The position numbers and the translations under genes were made by a program. This document shows positions 17,628 through 26,818 of a stretch of DNA of 38,783 bases, piece after piece. Each line of letters begins with the position of its first letter. Position 1 is the first letter of the stretch. A model generated the notes under the pieces. It saw only the letters and a list, made by a program, of their open reading frames with translations. It was not told the origin of the DNA and ran no database searches. The stretch covers positions 1 to 38,783 of the forward strand of contig JAJDVQ010000067.1 of the NCBI GenBank assembly GCA_022826045.1, given 5' to 3'. The DNA comes from Acidimicrobiia bacterium. Lineage in GTDB: Bacteria; Actinomycetota; Acidimicrobiia; Acidimicrobiales; Poriferisodalaceae.

Positions 17628-18801
17628 TTGCGTCGAGCGCCATCACCCCGCTCAGGCGGCCGTTGTGCCGGTAGCCGGCCAGGAACGAGCGACCCGAATC
17701 AGGGTCACCTTCAGCCGATCCGACCAGCACCTCCACGTCGTCGTCGGCGTCGGGATGTCCGGCGATCTGGATGCGGGCGTCGTACTGGTCGGACCACACG
17801 AACGGGACCGAGTTGTACGGCTGTGCCTCCGCGGGCGCCACCAGGTTGCGGCCTGCCGCCATGCCGTGCTCTACCGCCGCGGTCCAGTGCTCGACCCGGA
17901 CCGGCCCGGCCTCCCCTAACGGCCCCAGCCAGCCATTGGGCGCACGCGCGACATCGCCCGCTGCGTAGACGCCTTCGGGCCCGCAGCACAGCGTGTCGTC
18001 GCACACCACGCCGTTGTCGATCTGCAGTCCCGAGCCTTCCAGCCACGCCGTGTTGGGCACGACCCCGATGCCGATGACCACCAGATCGGCAGGGACGCGG
18101 CTGCCGTCTGCCATGGCGACCGCTTCGGCCCGCTCAGCGCCCAGCACGCCCTCCACGCCGACACCGAGCCGCAGCTCCACGCCGTTGTGGCCGTGCAGCG
18201 CGCCGACCCGCGTGCCCATCTCCGCGCCGAGCCCGCGTACCAGCGGTGCGCTGGCTGCCTCGATCACGGTGACCTCGCAGCCTCGGGCCTTGGCCGAGGC
18301 TGCCACCTCCGAACCGATGAACCCGCCGCCCACCACAGCGACTCGTGCGTCGGCCCGCAGACCGTCGCGGATGGCCTGCGCGTCGTCGAGGGTCCGCAGC
18401 GTGTGGACGCCCCTGATGCCCTCCGTGCCGGGCAACGACCGCGCCGCCGCCCCGGTCGCGATGACGAGGCCGTCGAAAGGCACAGTCTCGCCGCTGCCGC
18501 CTGCTGCCGGGGCGACAGCGACCGTTCGAGCCGCCACGTCGAGCCTCACCGCATGGGTGCTCAGCATGACCTCCACGTCGAGGTCGTCGTAGGCGCCATC
18601 CGGATCGAGGGCCAGCGAGCTGGGGTCGCCCTCGCCGGTCAGGTATTCCTTCGACAGCGGCGGCCGGTCGTAGGGGAGATGCGGCTCGGCGCCGATGAGC
18701 GTCAGCGGCCCGTCATGGCCCGCGGCGCGAACGCTGTGCACCGCGCGCGCCCCCGCCAGCGACGCGCCGACGACGACTATGCGTTTCGGGGAGTTCGACA
18801 C
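17542..18801 (-). CDS. FAD-dependent ferredoxin/rubredoxin-type reductase
   Basis: The 419-residue product is a two-dinucleotide-binding-domain flavoprotein that passes electrons from NAD(P)H to a ferredoxin, typically serving a P450 or a Rieske oxygenase. The FAD motif is VVVGASLAGARA (residues 9-20). YDRPPLSKEYL and the second Rossmann motif VAVVGGGFIGSEVAASAKA bind FAD and NAD(P)H, and GVYAAGDVARAPN is the C-terminal FAD-contact signature. The C-terminal reductase domain (VPFVWSDQYDARIQIAG) is present. Length and order match the rhodocoxin/putidaredoxin reductase group. No oxygenase or ferredoxin gene is adjacent, so its partner lies elsewhere. The ATG at 18801 is the only sensible start. 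Confidence 0.92.
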   Translation of the reverse strand: MSNSPKRIVVVGASLAGARAVHSVRAAGHDGPLTLIGAEPHLPYDRPPLSKEYLTGEGDPSSLALDPDGAYDDLDVEVMLSTHAVRLDVAARTVAVAPAAGGSGETVPFDGLVIATGAAARSLPGTEGIRGVHTLRTLDDAQAIRDGLRADARVAVVGGGFIGSEVAASAKARGCEVTVIEAASAPLVRGLGAEMGTRVGALHGHNGVELRLGVGVEGVLGAERAEAVAMADGSRVPADLVVIGIGVVPNTAWLEGSGLQIDNGVVCDDTLCCGPEGVYAAGDVARAPNGWLGPLGEAGPVRVEHWTAAVEHGMAAGRNLVAPAEAQPYNSVPFVWSDQYDARIQIAGHPDADDDVEVLVGSAEGDPDSGRSFLAGYRHNGRLSGVMALDAIRPFVRFRRLLANHPTWDEALELAATLG

Positions 18802-19066
18802 GCCAGAAGTGTGTCAGCTCCGCGCGGGAACGAGACCGGCGGTGCAACAACGGCGCGAGCGAGCCGCGCGGCGGCGCGCCTGCATCGGCCTCGTGCTCCG
18901 CCAGTTGGCAAGGGATCGGGCCAAGGTTCGCGGCGACGGCCCGTGCGCGCTATAACTGTTCCTCACACTTGTGTAACTACAGCAGTGTCATTCGAGCGGT
19001 TGCCGCGGCTCCCAAAGCACGCGAGACGGCACCGCATTCGGCGGGATGAGAGGGACGGAGACCGGC
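18802..19066. other. nrdAB upstream region
   Basis: This gap between the reductase start and the nrdA leader carries no convincing gene. It becomes AT-richer around 18950-18990. There a TATAAC hexamer (18951-18956) could be a -10 element, with only a weak TTCGCG-like -35 some 18 bases upstream, and a long palindrome follows (listed separately). The remainder is GC-rich sequence without features I can name. Confidence 0.5.
18965..18988 (+). promoter_or_regulatory. 24-bp palindrome, candidate nrdAB operator
   Basis: The site has the form ACACT-N2-TGTA-N2-TACA-N2-AGTGT: nine base pairs per arm match exactly, with regularly placed 2-base gaps. It begins 8 bases after a possible TATAAC -10 element, so a bound repressor would cover the start of transcription. 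It differs from the usual NrdR box, which has an AT-rich ATATAT core and normally occurs as a pair. The regulator is unknown. Confidence 0.5.
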
Positions 19067-19129
19067 ATGATCACCACACGTCGCACAGCGCACCTCGGCG
19101 CATGTCCATGTCAAGGCGCCGGCAGATGA
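19067..19129 (+). CDS. possible nrdA leader peptide
   Basis: An ATG at 19067 with a well-placed GGAG (19057-19060, 6-base gap) opens a 20-codon frame encoding MITTRRTAHLGACPCQGAGR. It ends in a TGA that overlaps the nrdA ATG at 19126 (ATGA). Its ribosome-binding site is better than that of nrdA itself, whose AAGG lies 9 bases upstream. This would make nrdA translation coupled to a short leader with a Cys-Pro-Cys motif. No homologue is known to me. If nrdA instead starts at the in-frame ATG at 19102, the two would overlap more. Confidence 0.35.
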   Translation: MITTRRTAHLGACPCQGAGR

Positions 19130-21645
19130 GCATCACTGATGCATCTGCGGCCGACACTTCCGCAGCCGACACTGCACATCAGGCTGACACCGCCGACACC
19201 CCCGGCATGCGCGTGCAGAAGCGTGACGGCTCCATGCAGGCCGTCGATGTCAACAAGATCGTCCGTGCCGTCGAGCGCTGCGCCATCGAGCTGGCCGGCG
19301 TCGACCCCATGCGGGTCGCGACGCGGACCATCTCGGGTCTTCATGACGGCGCCACCACCACCGAGCTCGACGAGCTGTCGATTCGCACGGCCGCGGCGCT
19401 GATCTCCGAGGAGCCGAACTACTCCAAGCTGGCCGCCCGCCTGCTGGTCACCTACATCGACAAGGAAGTCCAGAACCAGAACATCTACTCGTTCAGCCAG
19501 TCCATCTCCGAAGGCGGCGAGTGCGGGCTCATCCATCCCGATGTGATGGCCTTCGTGGCCGCAAACGCCCGCAAGCTCAACGATGCGGTCATTGCGCAGC
19601 GCAACGGCGATTTCGAGTTCTTCGGGCTGCGCACCGTGTACGACCGCTACCTGCTGCGGCACCCGCAGCGCCGGACGGTCATCGAGAACCCGCAGTACTT
19701 CCTGCTGCGGGTTGCCTGCGGTCTGTCGCAGACGGCGGAGGAGGCCATCTCGTTCTACGAGCTCATCTCCAGCCTGCGCTACCTGCCGTCGTCGCCCACG
19801 CTGTTCAACTCGGGCACGGCCCATCCGCAGATGTCGTCGTGCTACCTGCTCGACAGCCCCACTGATTCGCTCGAGGGCATCTACGACCGCTATTCCGACA
19901 TCGCCAAGCTGTCGAAGTTCGCGGGCGGCATCGGCGTGGGCTGGCACCGGGTGCGGTCGCGCGGCTCGCTGATCAGCGGCACCAACGGCCTGTCGAACGG
20001 CATCGTGCCGTGGCTCAAGACGCTCGACTCGTCGGTTGCGGCGGTGAACCAGGGCGGTCGGCGCAAGGGCGCTGCATGCGTGTATCTCGAGTCGTGGCAC
20101 GCCGACATCGAGGAGTTCCTGGAGCTGAAGGATTCCACCGGCGACCATGCCCGGCGCACCCACAATCTGAATCTGGCGAACTGGGTGCCCGACGAGTTCA
20201 TGCGTCGGGTCGAGAACGACTGGCAGTGGTCGCTGTTCGACCCCAAGCAGGTGCCGCATCTCACCGACCTGTACGGCGACGAGTTCACCGATGCGTACCG
20301 GGAAGCCGAAGCAGCGGGCTTGTACGAGCGGCAGGTGTCGGCCCGCGATCTGTACAGCCGCATGATGCGCACGCTCGCGCAGACCGGCAACGGCTGGATG
20401 ACCTTCAAGGACGCCTCGAACGCCAAGTCCAACCAGACCGGCGAGCCCGGCAACGTCATCCACCTGTCGAACCTGTGCACGGAGATTCTCGAGGTCACCA
20501 GCAACGCCGAGACGGCGGTCTGCAACCTCGGCTCGGTCAATCTCGCCAAGTTCGTGCGGGAGGGCCCAGACGGCAGAACCATCGACTACGAGGCGCTGGG
20601 AGAGGTCGTGCGCACAGCGGTGCCGTATCTGGACCGCGTCATTGACATCAACTACTACCCGACGCCCGAGGCCGCCCGGTCGAACGAGCGCTGGCGGCCG
20701 GTCGGGCTGGGCGTCATGGGCCTGCAGGACGTGTTCTTCCAGCTCAATCTGGCGTTCGACTCGCCTGAGGCGGTCGAGATTGCGGCTCGGGTCGCCGAGG
20801 AGATCTACTACTGGGCGGTCTGGTCGAGCTGCGAGCTGGCTCGTCAGCACGGGCCGCACGGCGCGTTCGGCGAGACGCGGGCCGCTGCGGGAGAGCTGCA
20901 GTTCGACCTGTGGGGCATCGAGCCGTCCCAACCCCAGCGATGGGCCGAGCTGCGCGAGCGGATCGGCCAGCACGGGCTGCGCAACTCGCTGCTGGTGGCA
21001 GTTGCGCCTACCGCCACCATCGCGTCCATCGCTGGCTGCTACGAGTGCATCGAGCCGCAGGTGTCGAACCTGTTCAAGCGAGAAACGCTGTCGGGCGAGT
21101 TCATGCAGATCAATCGCTATCTGGTAAGCGAACTGCAACAGCGTGGCCTGTGGAACGAGGCCATGTCCAACAAGATCAAGATGGCCGAGGGTTCGGTGCA
21201 GGCCATCGCCGAGATCCCCGATGACCTCCGCTCGGTGTATCGCACTGCGTGGGAGCTGCCCCAGCGGGCGCTCATCGATATGGCCGCCGCACGAGGCGCC
21301 TTCATCGACCAGAGCCAATCGCTCAACCTGTTCATGGAGAGTCCCAACATCGGGAAGCTCTCCTCCATGTACATGCACGCCTGGAAATCAGGCCTGAAGA
21401 CCACCTACTACCTGCGCTCCCGTCCGGCTACGCGCATCAACCAGACCACGACCGACAGCGCTTCGGGCAGCAATGGCGGTCGGCCCAACGGCGGCACTGC
21501 AGCGCAATCGACCGTCTCGGCTATGCCCGACCCAGCCGCGGCGGGCTCGGCTGCCGCGGTCATCGGCACAGCCGCCGACGCAGCAGCCGCCGAGGCCGTG
21601 GCGTGCTCGCTGGAGAACCCCGAAACCTGCGAAGCCTGCGAATGA
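19126..21645 (+). CDS. nrdA: class I ribonucleoside-diphosphate reductase, alpha subunit
   Basis: NrdA reduces ribonucleotides to deoxyribonucleotides using a radical delivered by NrdB. From the ATG at 19126 the product is 839 residues. An N-terminal ATP-cone (MRVQKRDGSMQAVDVNKIVR onward, residues about 28-120) provides overall activity control by ATP/dATP. Active-site residues are visible: Cys239 in SSCYLLD, Asn449/Cys451/Glu453 in NLCTEI, Cys466 in VCNLGS and the radical-transfer pair Tyr761-Tyr762 in TTYYLR. APTATIASIAG is the phosphate-binding loop. A 60-residue Ala/Gly-rich linker leads to the C-terminal redox pair Cys835/Cys838 (TCEACE). In-frame ATGs at 19102 and 19108 are alternative starts. 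nrdB follows after 50 bases. Confidence 0.95.
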   Translation: MSITDASAADTSAADTAHQADTADTPGMRVQKRDGSMQAVDVNKIVRAVERCAIELAGVDPMRVATRTISGLHDGATTTELDELSIRTAAALISEEPNYSKLAARLLVTYIDKEVQNQNIYSFSQSISEGGECGLIHPDVMAFVAANARKLNDAVIAQRNGDFEFFGLRTVYDRYLLRHPQRRTVIENPQYFLLRVACGLSQTAEEAISFYELISSLRYLPSSPTLFNSGTAHPQMSSCYLLDSPTDSLEGIYDRYSDIAKLSKFAGGIGVGWHRVRSRGSLISGTNGLSNGIVPWLKTLDSSVAAVNQGGRRKGAACVYLESWHADIEEFLELKDSTGDHARRTHNLNLANWVPDEFMRRVENDWQWSLFDPKQVPHLTDLYGDEFTDAYREAEAAGLYERQVSARDLYSRMMRTLAQTGNGWMTFKDASNAKSNQTGEPGNVIHLSNLCTEILEVTSNAETAVCNLGSVNLAKFVREGPDGRTIDYEALGEVVRTAVPYLDRVIDINYYPTPEAARSNERWRPVGLGVMGLQDVFFQLNLAFDSPEAVEIAARVAEEIYYWAVWSSCELARQHGPHGAFGETRAAAGELQFDLWGIEPSQPQRWAELRERIGQHGLRNSLLVAVAPTATIASIAGCYECIEPQVSNLFKRETLSGEFMQINRYLVSELQQRGLWNEAMSNKIKMAEGSVQAIAEIPDDLRSVYRTAWELPQRALIDMAAARGAFIDQSQSLNLFMESPNIGKLSSMYMHAWKSGLKTTYYLRSRPATRINQTTTDSASGSNGGRPNGGTAAQSTVSAMPDPAAAGSAAAVIGTAADAAAAEAVACSLENPETCEACE

Positions 21646-21695
21646 GCCGTCGCGGGCTCGCCGGCAGAACCACCTGACACAGACAGAGGATCACC

Positions 21696-22808
21696 ATGGC
21701 ACTCGTGCAGGCAGCACCCGAATTGGTGCCCCAATCCCTTCCAGCCGAGCCGCTTGCGGACGGCGAGTCGCAGACCAGTGGGGGCGCCGGTGCTGCTGCC
21801 CGCAGCGGCAACATCCTGGACCCTGGATTCGAGCTGACACTGCGCCCGATGCGGTACCCGCAGTTCTTCGACATGTACCGCGACGCCATCCGCAACACGT
21901 GGACGGTCGAGGAGATCGATTTCTCCGACGACATCGTCGACCTCAACCGCAAGCTGGCGCCTGCCGAGCGGCACCTCATCAACCGGCTCGTGGCGTTCTT
22001 CGCCACCGGCGACTCGATCGTCGCCAACAACCTGGTGCTGAACCTCTACCAGCACATCAACAGCCCCGAGGCTCGCATGTACCTGAGCCGGCAGCTGTAC
22101 GAGGAAGCGCTGCACGTGCAGTTCTACCTGACGCTGCTGGATCACTACATCCCAGACCTCGACGAGCGAGCGGCGGCGTTCTCGGCCATCGAGAACATTC
22201 CCTCCATTGCCGCCAAGGCCGACTTCTGCTTCCGCTGGATGGACAGCGTGTGGTCGCTCGACCAGCTCTCCACAGTCGAGCACCGCAAAGCGTTCCTGCT
22301 GAATCTGATCTGCTTCGCGGCGTGCATCGAGGGGCTGTTCTTCTTCGCGGCGTTCGCCTACGTCTATTTCCTGCGGTCGAAGGGCCTGCTGAACGGCTTG
22401 GCGGCCGGCACGAACTGGGTGTTCCGTGACGAGTCGGCGCACATGAACTTCGCGTTCGAGGTGGTGCGCGCGATCCGCTCAGAGGAGCCCGACCTGTTCG
22501 ATCAGGACCTCGCCGATCGGATCCGCGAGATGATCGTCGAAGCGGTCGACGTCGAGACGCAGTTCGCGCGTGACGTGCTGTCAGGCGGTGTGGCGGGCAT
22601 GTCCGTTGCCGACACTCGGTCCTACTTGGAGTTCGTGGCCGATCAGCGTTTGGCTCAGCTCGGGCTGCCGAAGAACTTCGGCTCCAAGAACCCCTTCTCG
22701 TTCATGGAACTGCAGGACGTGCAGGAGCTCACCAACTTCTTCGAGCGCACCGTTGCCGCCTACCAGGTCGGCATCGAAGGCGAGGTCGCCTTCGACGAAG
22801 ACTTCTGA
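21696..22808 (+). CDS. nrdB: class I ribonucleoside-diphosphate reductase, beta subunit
   Basis: NrdB carries the metal-radical cofactor that starts catalysis in NrdA. The 370-residue product shows the ferritin-like metal ligands: Asp106 in ATGDSIV, Glu137 and His140 in EEALHVQFY, Glu in ACIEGLFFF, and Glu and His in RDESAHMNF. Tyr144 sits four residues after His140, the position of the stable tyrosyl radical (E. coli Tyr122), so a Tyr-radical subtype is likely; the metal (Fe or Mn) cannot be told. The N-terminal 40 residues are low complexity. The C-terminal peptide EGEVAFDEDF should be the tail that docks on NrdA. A near-identical second copy of this tail sequence follows the stop. Confidence 0.95.
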   Translation: MALVQAAPELVPQSLPAEPLADGESQTSGGAGAAARSGNILDPGFELTLRPMRYPQFFDMYRDAIRNTWTVEEIDFSDDIVDLNRKLAPAERHLINRLVAFFATGDSIVANNLVLNLYQHINSPEARMYLSRQLYEEALHVQFYLTLLDHYIPDLDERAAAFSAIENIPSIAAKADFCFRWMDSVWSLDQLSTVEHRKAFLLNLICFAACIEGLFFFAAFAYVYFLRSKGLLNGLAAGTNWVFRDESAHMNFAFEVVRAIRSEEPDLFDQDLADRIREMIVEAVDVETQFARDVLSGGVAGMSVADTRSYLEFVADQRLAQLGLPKNFGSKNPFSFMELQDVQELTNFFERTVAAYQVGIEGEVAFDEDF

Positions 22809-22883
22809 ACCGCTCGGCGGCAGCGTCCTCACCTTCGACATCGACACGGCGGGCGAGGTCGCCTTCGACGAGGACTTCTGAAC
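22779..22883 (+). repeat. direct repeat duplicating the nrdB C-terminal tail and stop
   Basis: A 32-base sequence encoding GEVAFDEDF plus the stop occurs at 22779-22810 and again at 22852-22883, offset by 73 bases, with a single difference (GAA/GAG, synonymous). The copies are separated by 41 bases. As 73 is not a multiple of three, copy 2 lies in the +1 frame relative to nrdB. Confidence 0.9.
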
Positions 22884-23869
22884 TAGGCAGCCGTTGACGC
22901 GTCGGCGGCTGCCATCAGGCGGTCCACTGCGGCTGTTGGCGTCAGCCGGTCGGCTCGCACTTCGTCTTCGAGCTCGGCGAGCAGGTGCTGGGTGCGCGTT
23001 GCCAAGCGTGCGCGCATGCGCTCGGTGAGCATCGCGCGCATCCAGCGCACCCGCTGGTCCGCCCGGCGGGCTGCCAGCTCGCCCGATGCCGTCATGAGCC
23101 GGCGGTGCTCTGTGACGTGGCGCCACAGCTCGTCGAGGCCGTCTGCGGTCAGGCCGGAGCAGGTGATCACCGGGGGAGTCCACGTCGGCGAGGCCGGCTG
23201 GGTCATGTGCAGCGCGAGCTGGTAGTCGCGAACCGCGTTGCCGGCCCGCTCGACGTTGTCGCCGTCGACCTTGTTGACCGCGATCAGATCCGCGATCTCC
23301 AGGATGCCCTTCTTGATGCCCTGCAGGTCGTCGCCGGCGCCTGGCAGCATGAGCACGACGAAGAAGTCCACCATGTCGGCTACGGCAGTCTCCGACTGGC
23401 CGACGCCGACGGTCTCGACGAGCACCACATCGAACCCGGCGGCTTCCAGCACCAAGATCGTCTCGCGGGTCACCCGTGTTACCCCGCCGAGTTGCCCAGC
23501 AGTCGGCGACGGCCGCACGAACGCGGCGGCGTCACTGGCCAGCGCGGTCATGCGGGTCTTGTCGCCCAGGATGGAGCCTCCGTGCAGCGCCGACGTTGGG
23601 TCGACGGCGAGCACGGCGACACGGTGACCCTGCCCGGTGAGCATCGTGCCGAGCGTCTCGATGAGAGTGCTCTTGCCTACTCCGGGAACGCCGGTGATGC
23701 CCACCCGGTGCGCGCCGCCGGTGTCTGCCAGCAGCTCGGCGAGCAGCTCCTGCGCCGGTTCAGCGTCGGCAGCCAGCCGGGACTCGACGAGCGTGATGGC
23801 CCGGCCGATGGCAGCGCGGTCGCACGCCCGCACACCAGCGGCAAGTTCAGCGACATCTGTCAGGGCCAC
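22883..23869 (-). CDS. meaB: methylmalonyl-CoA mutase-associated GTPase MeaB
   Basis: MeaB is a G3E-family P-loop GTPase that gates cobalamin loading into, and protects, methylmalonyl-CoA mutase. The 328-residue product has the Walker A motif GITGVPGVGKSTLIETLG, VAVLAVDPTSALHGGSILGD, the switch segment VETVGVGQSETAVADMVDFF and the base-recognition motif NKVDG. A C-terminal helical dimerisation region follows. The frame is open well upstream, but the GTG at 23869 gives ALTDVAELAAGVRACDRAAI, the normal N-terminus. It may be read together with mutAB, which lies upstream on the same strand, although a plus-strand gene (23939-24493) occupies the gap. It was once annotated as the LAO/AO transport ATPase ArgK; the MeaB call is supported by the mutAB neighbours. 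Confidence 0.93.
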   Translation of the reverse strand: MALTDVAELAAGVRACDRAAIGRAITLVESRLAADAEPAQELLAELLADTGGAHRVGITGVPGVGKSTLIETLGTMLTGQGHRVAVLAVDPTSALHGGSILGDKTRMTALASDAAAFVRPSPTAGQLGGVTRVTRETILVLEAAGFDVVLVETVGVGQSETAVADMVDFFVVLMLPGAGDDLQGIKKGILEIADLIAVNKVDGDNVERAGNAVRDYQLALHMTQPASPTWTPPVITCSGLTADGLDELWRHVTEHRRLMTASGELAARRADQRVRWMRAMLTERMRARLATRTQHLLAELEDEVRADRLTPTAAVDRLMAAADASTAA

Positions 23870-23938
23870 GCTCAGCAAGGTACCCCGCCGCGGCGACGGC
23901 CTGTCTGGGAAGGCCCACAGTTCGGGCACAATGTGCGG

Positions 23939-24493
23939 GTGGGCTTGCTGAAGCGGATGCGTACAGGGGACCGCTCCCATCCTGCGGAGCAGTTCTTGAA
24001 TCAGGGCGACCACTTGCATGCACTCGTGCCCGCGCAGGGAGGGATGCACCCATTCACCCTGCTCGTTATCGGCGTCGGCGCGCTGGTGGGCATCTTGCTC
24101 ACGGTCAACCTCCCGTGGCTGCAGATCGGCCTGATTTCCACGACAGTGTTCGCGACCGTCGCGGTGCTCAGCATGTCCCGATACCGGCTGCTGGGGTTCA
24201 CGGACTCCGACATCGTGGTGATGCGCACCAGGGCGCTGCGCCCGGCCAAGCCCGTCGAGCGGCTGGACCGCGTCGAGCGCTTCGAGCCTTTCAACGTGCG
24301 AGGCTCGGCGTGGGGCCAGATCGAGGTGGGCAGCGAGCGGCTGTGGGTGCACCGCCGCTACCACCGCCACCTCGACGAGGCCGACGAGCGGCTCGCCGCC
24401 GCTCCCCGCGGCATGAGGGCAGCCTCGAGTGCGGCCTACCGGGGCGCACGCGCCAAGAAGAAGATCCGCAACGTCGGCGGTCGCCACCGCTGA
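23939..24493 (+). CDS. two-TM membrane protein with PH-like domain
   Basis: The 184-residue product starts at a GTG (23939; another in-frame GTG is at 23933) and has two adjacent hydrophobic helices, PFTLLVIGVGALVGILLTVN and LQIGLISTTVFATVAVLSMS, between about residues 34 and 78. A basic soluble part follows, including SRYRLLGFTDSDIVVMRTRA and AWGQIEVGSERLWVHRRYHR. This resembles bacterial PH-like (bPH/YdbT-type) membrane proteins, whose role is unclear. The C-terminus is strongly basic (RGARAKKKIRNVGGRHR). It lies between meaB and mutB on the opposite strand. The start is weakly supported, but the hydrophobicity pattern and codon use look real. Confidence 0.65.
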   Translation: MGLLKRMRTGDRSHPAEQFLNQGDHLHALVPAQGGMHPFTLLVIGVGALVGILLTVNLPWLQIGLISTTVFATVAVLSMSRYRLLGFTDSDIVVMRTRALRPAKPVERLDRVERFEPFNVRGSAWGQIEVGSERLWVHRRYHRHLDEADERLAAAPRGMRAASSAAYRGARAKKKIRNVGGRHR

Positions 24494-24517
24494 GCTGGTC
24501 GGCGTCGGCCGCGGTGA

Positions 24518-26818
24518 TCAGCCCGATTCGAGCAGGTCGAGCATTTCGGCGGCCGCTTCGGCGATGACCGTGCCGGGCGGGTAGATCGCGGCGGCGCCTG
24601 CAGCGCGCAGCGCGTCGAAGTCCTGTGCCGGGATGACGCCGCCGACCACGATCAGGATGTCGGGCCGGCCGAGTTCTGCCAGTGCAGCCCGCAGCTCCGG
24701 CACCAGCGTCAAGTGGCCCGCGGCGAGCGACGAGGCGCCGACCACGTGGACGTCGTTCTCGACGGCTTGGCGAGCCGTTTCGGCGGGTGTGCTGAACAGC
24801 GGGCCGATGTCGACGTCGAATCCCAGGTCCGCGTAGGCCGTGGCCACCACTTTCTGGCCCCGGTCATGGCCGTCCTGGCCCATCTTCGCGATCAGGATGC
24901 GCGGCCGCCTCCCGGTCTGCTCGCCGAAGGCAGCTACCCGGTTGCGCACGGCATCGACGGCGGCCGCCGTCGGAGGGATGCTGCCGTCGCCTGCGGCCGT
25001 GCCATCGTCACCCGAACTGTCGCCAGCCATCTCGCTCCCGTACACGCCGCTGATCGTGCGTATCCGGGCAGTGTGCCGCCCGAAGGCGTCCTCCATCGCC
25101 GCGCTGATCTCCCCCACGGTGGCATGGCAGCGCGCCGCGTCGACGGATGCGGCCAGCAGGTTGCCCTCACCGCTGCGGGCCACTGCACGCAACGCGTCCA
25201 GCGAGCGTTGCACTGCATCGGCGTCGCGGTCGGCCCGCAGGCGGTCCAGCTTCGCAAGCTGGGCGCTTCGCACTTCGGCGTTGTCGACTCGCAGGATGTC
25301 GACCTCGTTGGCCAGCTCAGACCTGAAGCGGTTGACCCCGACCACCGTGCGCTGCCCGGCCTCGATGCGGGCCTGGGTGCGGGCCGCGGCCTCCTCGATG
25401 CGCATCTTGGGAATGCCGGCCTCGATGGCGCGGGCCATGCCGCCGAGCTGTTCGATCTCGTCGATGTGGGCGGAGGCCCGCTGCGCCAGCTCGGCGGTGA
25501 GCCGCTCCACGTAGTAGCTCCCGCCCCAGGGGTCGATCACCCGCGTCGAGCCGGCTTCGTGCTGCAGGAACAGCTGCGTGTTGCGGGCAATGCGGGCACT
25601 GAAGTCGCTCGGCAGGGCCAGCGCCTCGTCGAAGGCGTTGGTGTGCAGGCTCTGGGTGTGGCCGTCGACGGCGGCCATCGCCTCGATGCAGGTGCGTACC
25701 ACGTTGTTGTACGGATCCTGGGCGGTGAGCGACCAGCCCGAGGTTTGGCAGTGCGTCCGCAACGACAGCGATCGTGGATTCTGGGGCTCGAAACCGGCGA
25801 CCAGCTTGGCCCACAGCAGCCGGGCGGCCCGCAGCTTGGCCACTTCCATGAAGAAGTCCATGCCGATGCCCCAGAAGAAGCTCAGGCGCGGGGCGAAGTC
25901 GTCGATGCCCATGCCGGCGCCGATGCCGCAGCGCAGGTACTCCAGGCCGTCCGCCAGCGTGTAGCCCAGCTCGAGGTCGGCAGTCGCCCCGGCTTCCTGC
26001 ATGTGGTAGCCGGAGATCGAGATCGAGTTGTAGCGAGGCATCTCGGCGGAGGCGAACTCGAAGATGTCGCTGATGATCCGCATGGATGGTTGAGGCGGGT
26101 AGATGTAGGTGTTGCGGACCATGAACTCCTTGAGGATGTCGTTCTGGATGGTCCCGGTCAGCTGGGCGGGAGCAACGCCCTGCTCCTCGGCAGCCACCAC
26201 ATAGAGCGCCAGCACCGGCAGCACGGCGCCATTCATGGTCATCGACACGCTCATACGGTCGAGCGGGATGCCGTCGAACAGCGTGCGCATGTCGAGGATC
26301 GAGTCGATGGCGACTCCTGCCATGCCGACGTCCGAGCTCACCCTGGGGTGGTCTGAGTCGTAGCCCCGGTGGGTCGCGAGGTCGAAGGCAACCGACAGGC
26401 CGCGCTGGCCTGCTGCCAGGTTGCGCCGGTAGAAGGCGTTGGAGTCCTCGGCGGTAGAAAAGCCGGCGTACTGGCGGATGGTCCACGGCTGGTTCGTGTA
26501 CATCGTCGGGTACGGCCCCCGCAGGTACGGGGCGAATCCGGGGTAGCCGTCGAGGTACGTGCGCCCTGCCGCACCGTCCCCGCTGGTGCCTGGCGCGCCG
26601 CCATAGAGGTCGGCGACGTCGGCGGCGACGTACAGCGGTGCGACGTCGATGCCCTCGGGCGTGGTGCCGGGCGAGGGGGCATGGCCGGTCTCGGAGGCGA
26701 ATCGCTCCGCCCATGCAGTCTTCGTCGATGAGCCGGGGTTGATTGTGCCGTTCGGGCCATCGGGGAGGGGTCCGGCCTCATCAAGCTGAAGCTTCGAGAA
26801 GTCGCCGATGACGCTCAT
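24518..26818 (-). CDS. mutB: methylmalonyl-CoA mutase, large (catalytic) subunit
   Basis: MutB interconverts (R)-methylmalonyl-CoA and succinyl-CoA with adenosylcobalamin, in propionate metabolism and possibly odd-chain or branched-chain catabolism. The 766-residue product has the TIM-barrel catalytic half ([60 protein letters not shown]) and a C-terminal B12-binding domain. There [16 protein letters not shown] holds the DxHxxG motif, with His651 as the lower cobalt ligand. The ATG at 26818 overlaps the mutA stop, so the two subunits are translationally coupled into the heterodimer. A Gly/Asp-rich linker precedes the B12 domain. Length and residues are normal. Confidence 0.97.
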   Translation of the reverse strand: MSVIGDFSKLQLDEAGPLPDGPNGTINPGSSTKTAWAERFASETGHAPSPGTTPEGIDVAPLYVAADVADLYGGAPGTSGDGAAGRTYLDGYPGFAPYLRGPYPTMYTNQPWTIRQYAGFSTAEDSNAFYRRNLAAGQRGLSVAFDLATHRGYDSDHPRVSSDVGMAGVAIDSILDMRTLFDGIPLDRMSVSMTMNGAVLPVLALYVVAAEEQGVAPAQLTGTIQNDILKEFMVRNTYIYPPQPSMRIISDIFEFASAEMPRYNSISISGYHMQEAGATADLELGYTLADGLEYLRCGIGAGMGIDDFAPRLSFFWGIGMDFFMEVAKLRAARLLWAKLVAGFEPQNPRSLSLRTHCQTSGWSLTAQDPYNNVVRTCIEAMAAVDGHTQSLHTNAFDEALALPSDFSARIARNTQLFLQHEAGSTRVIDPWGGSYYVERLTAELAQRASAHIDEIEQLGGMARAIEAGIPKMRIEEAAARTQARIEAGQRTVVGVNRFRSELANEVDILRVDNAEVRSAQLAKLDRLRADRDADAVQRSLDALRAVARSGEGNLLAASVDAARCHATVGEISAAMEDAFGRHTARIRTISGVYGSEMAGDSSGDDGTAAGDGSIPPTAAAVDAVRNRVAAFGEQTGRRPRILIAKMGQDGHDRGQKVVATAYADLGFDVDIGPLFSTPAETARQAVENDVHVVGASSLAAGHLTLVPELRAALAELGRPDILIVVGGVIPAQDFDALRAAGAAAIYPPGTVIAEAAAEMLDLLESG

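Noticed and set aside
18187..19101. Upstream extension of the nrdA frame
   Set aside because: It runs antisense through the FAD reductase gene, and the NrdA family N-terminus (ATP cone) begins after 19200.
19111..21378. Minus-strand ORF of 755 codons opposite nrdA
   Set aside because: This is a shadow of nrdA codon structure without any domain.
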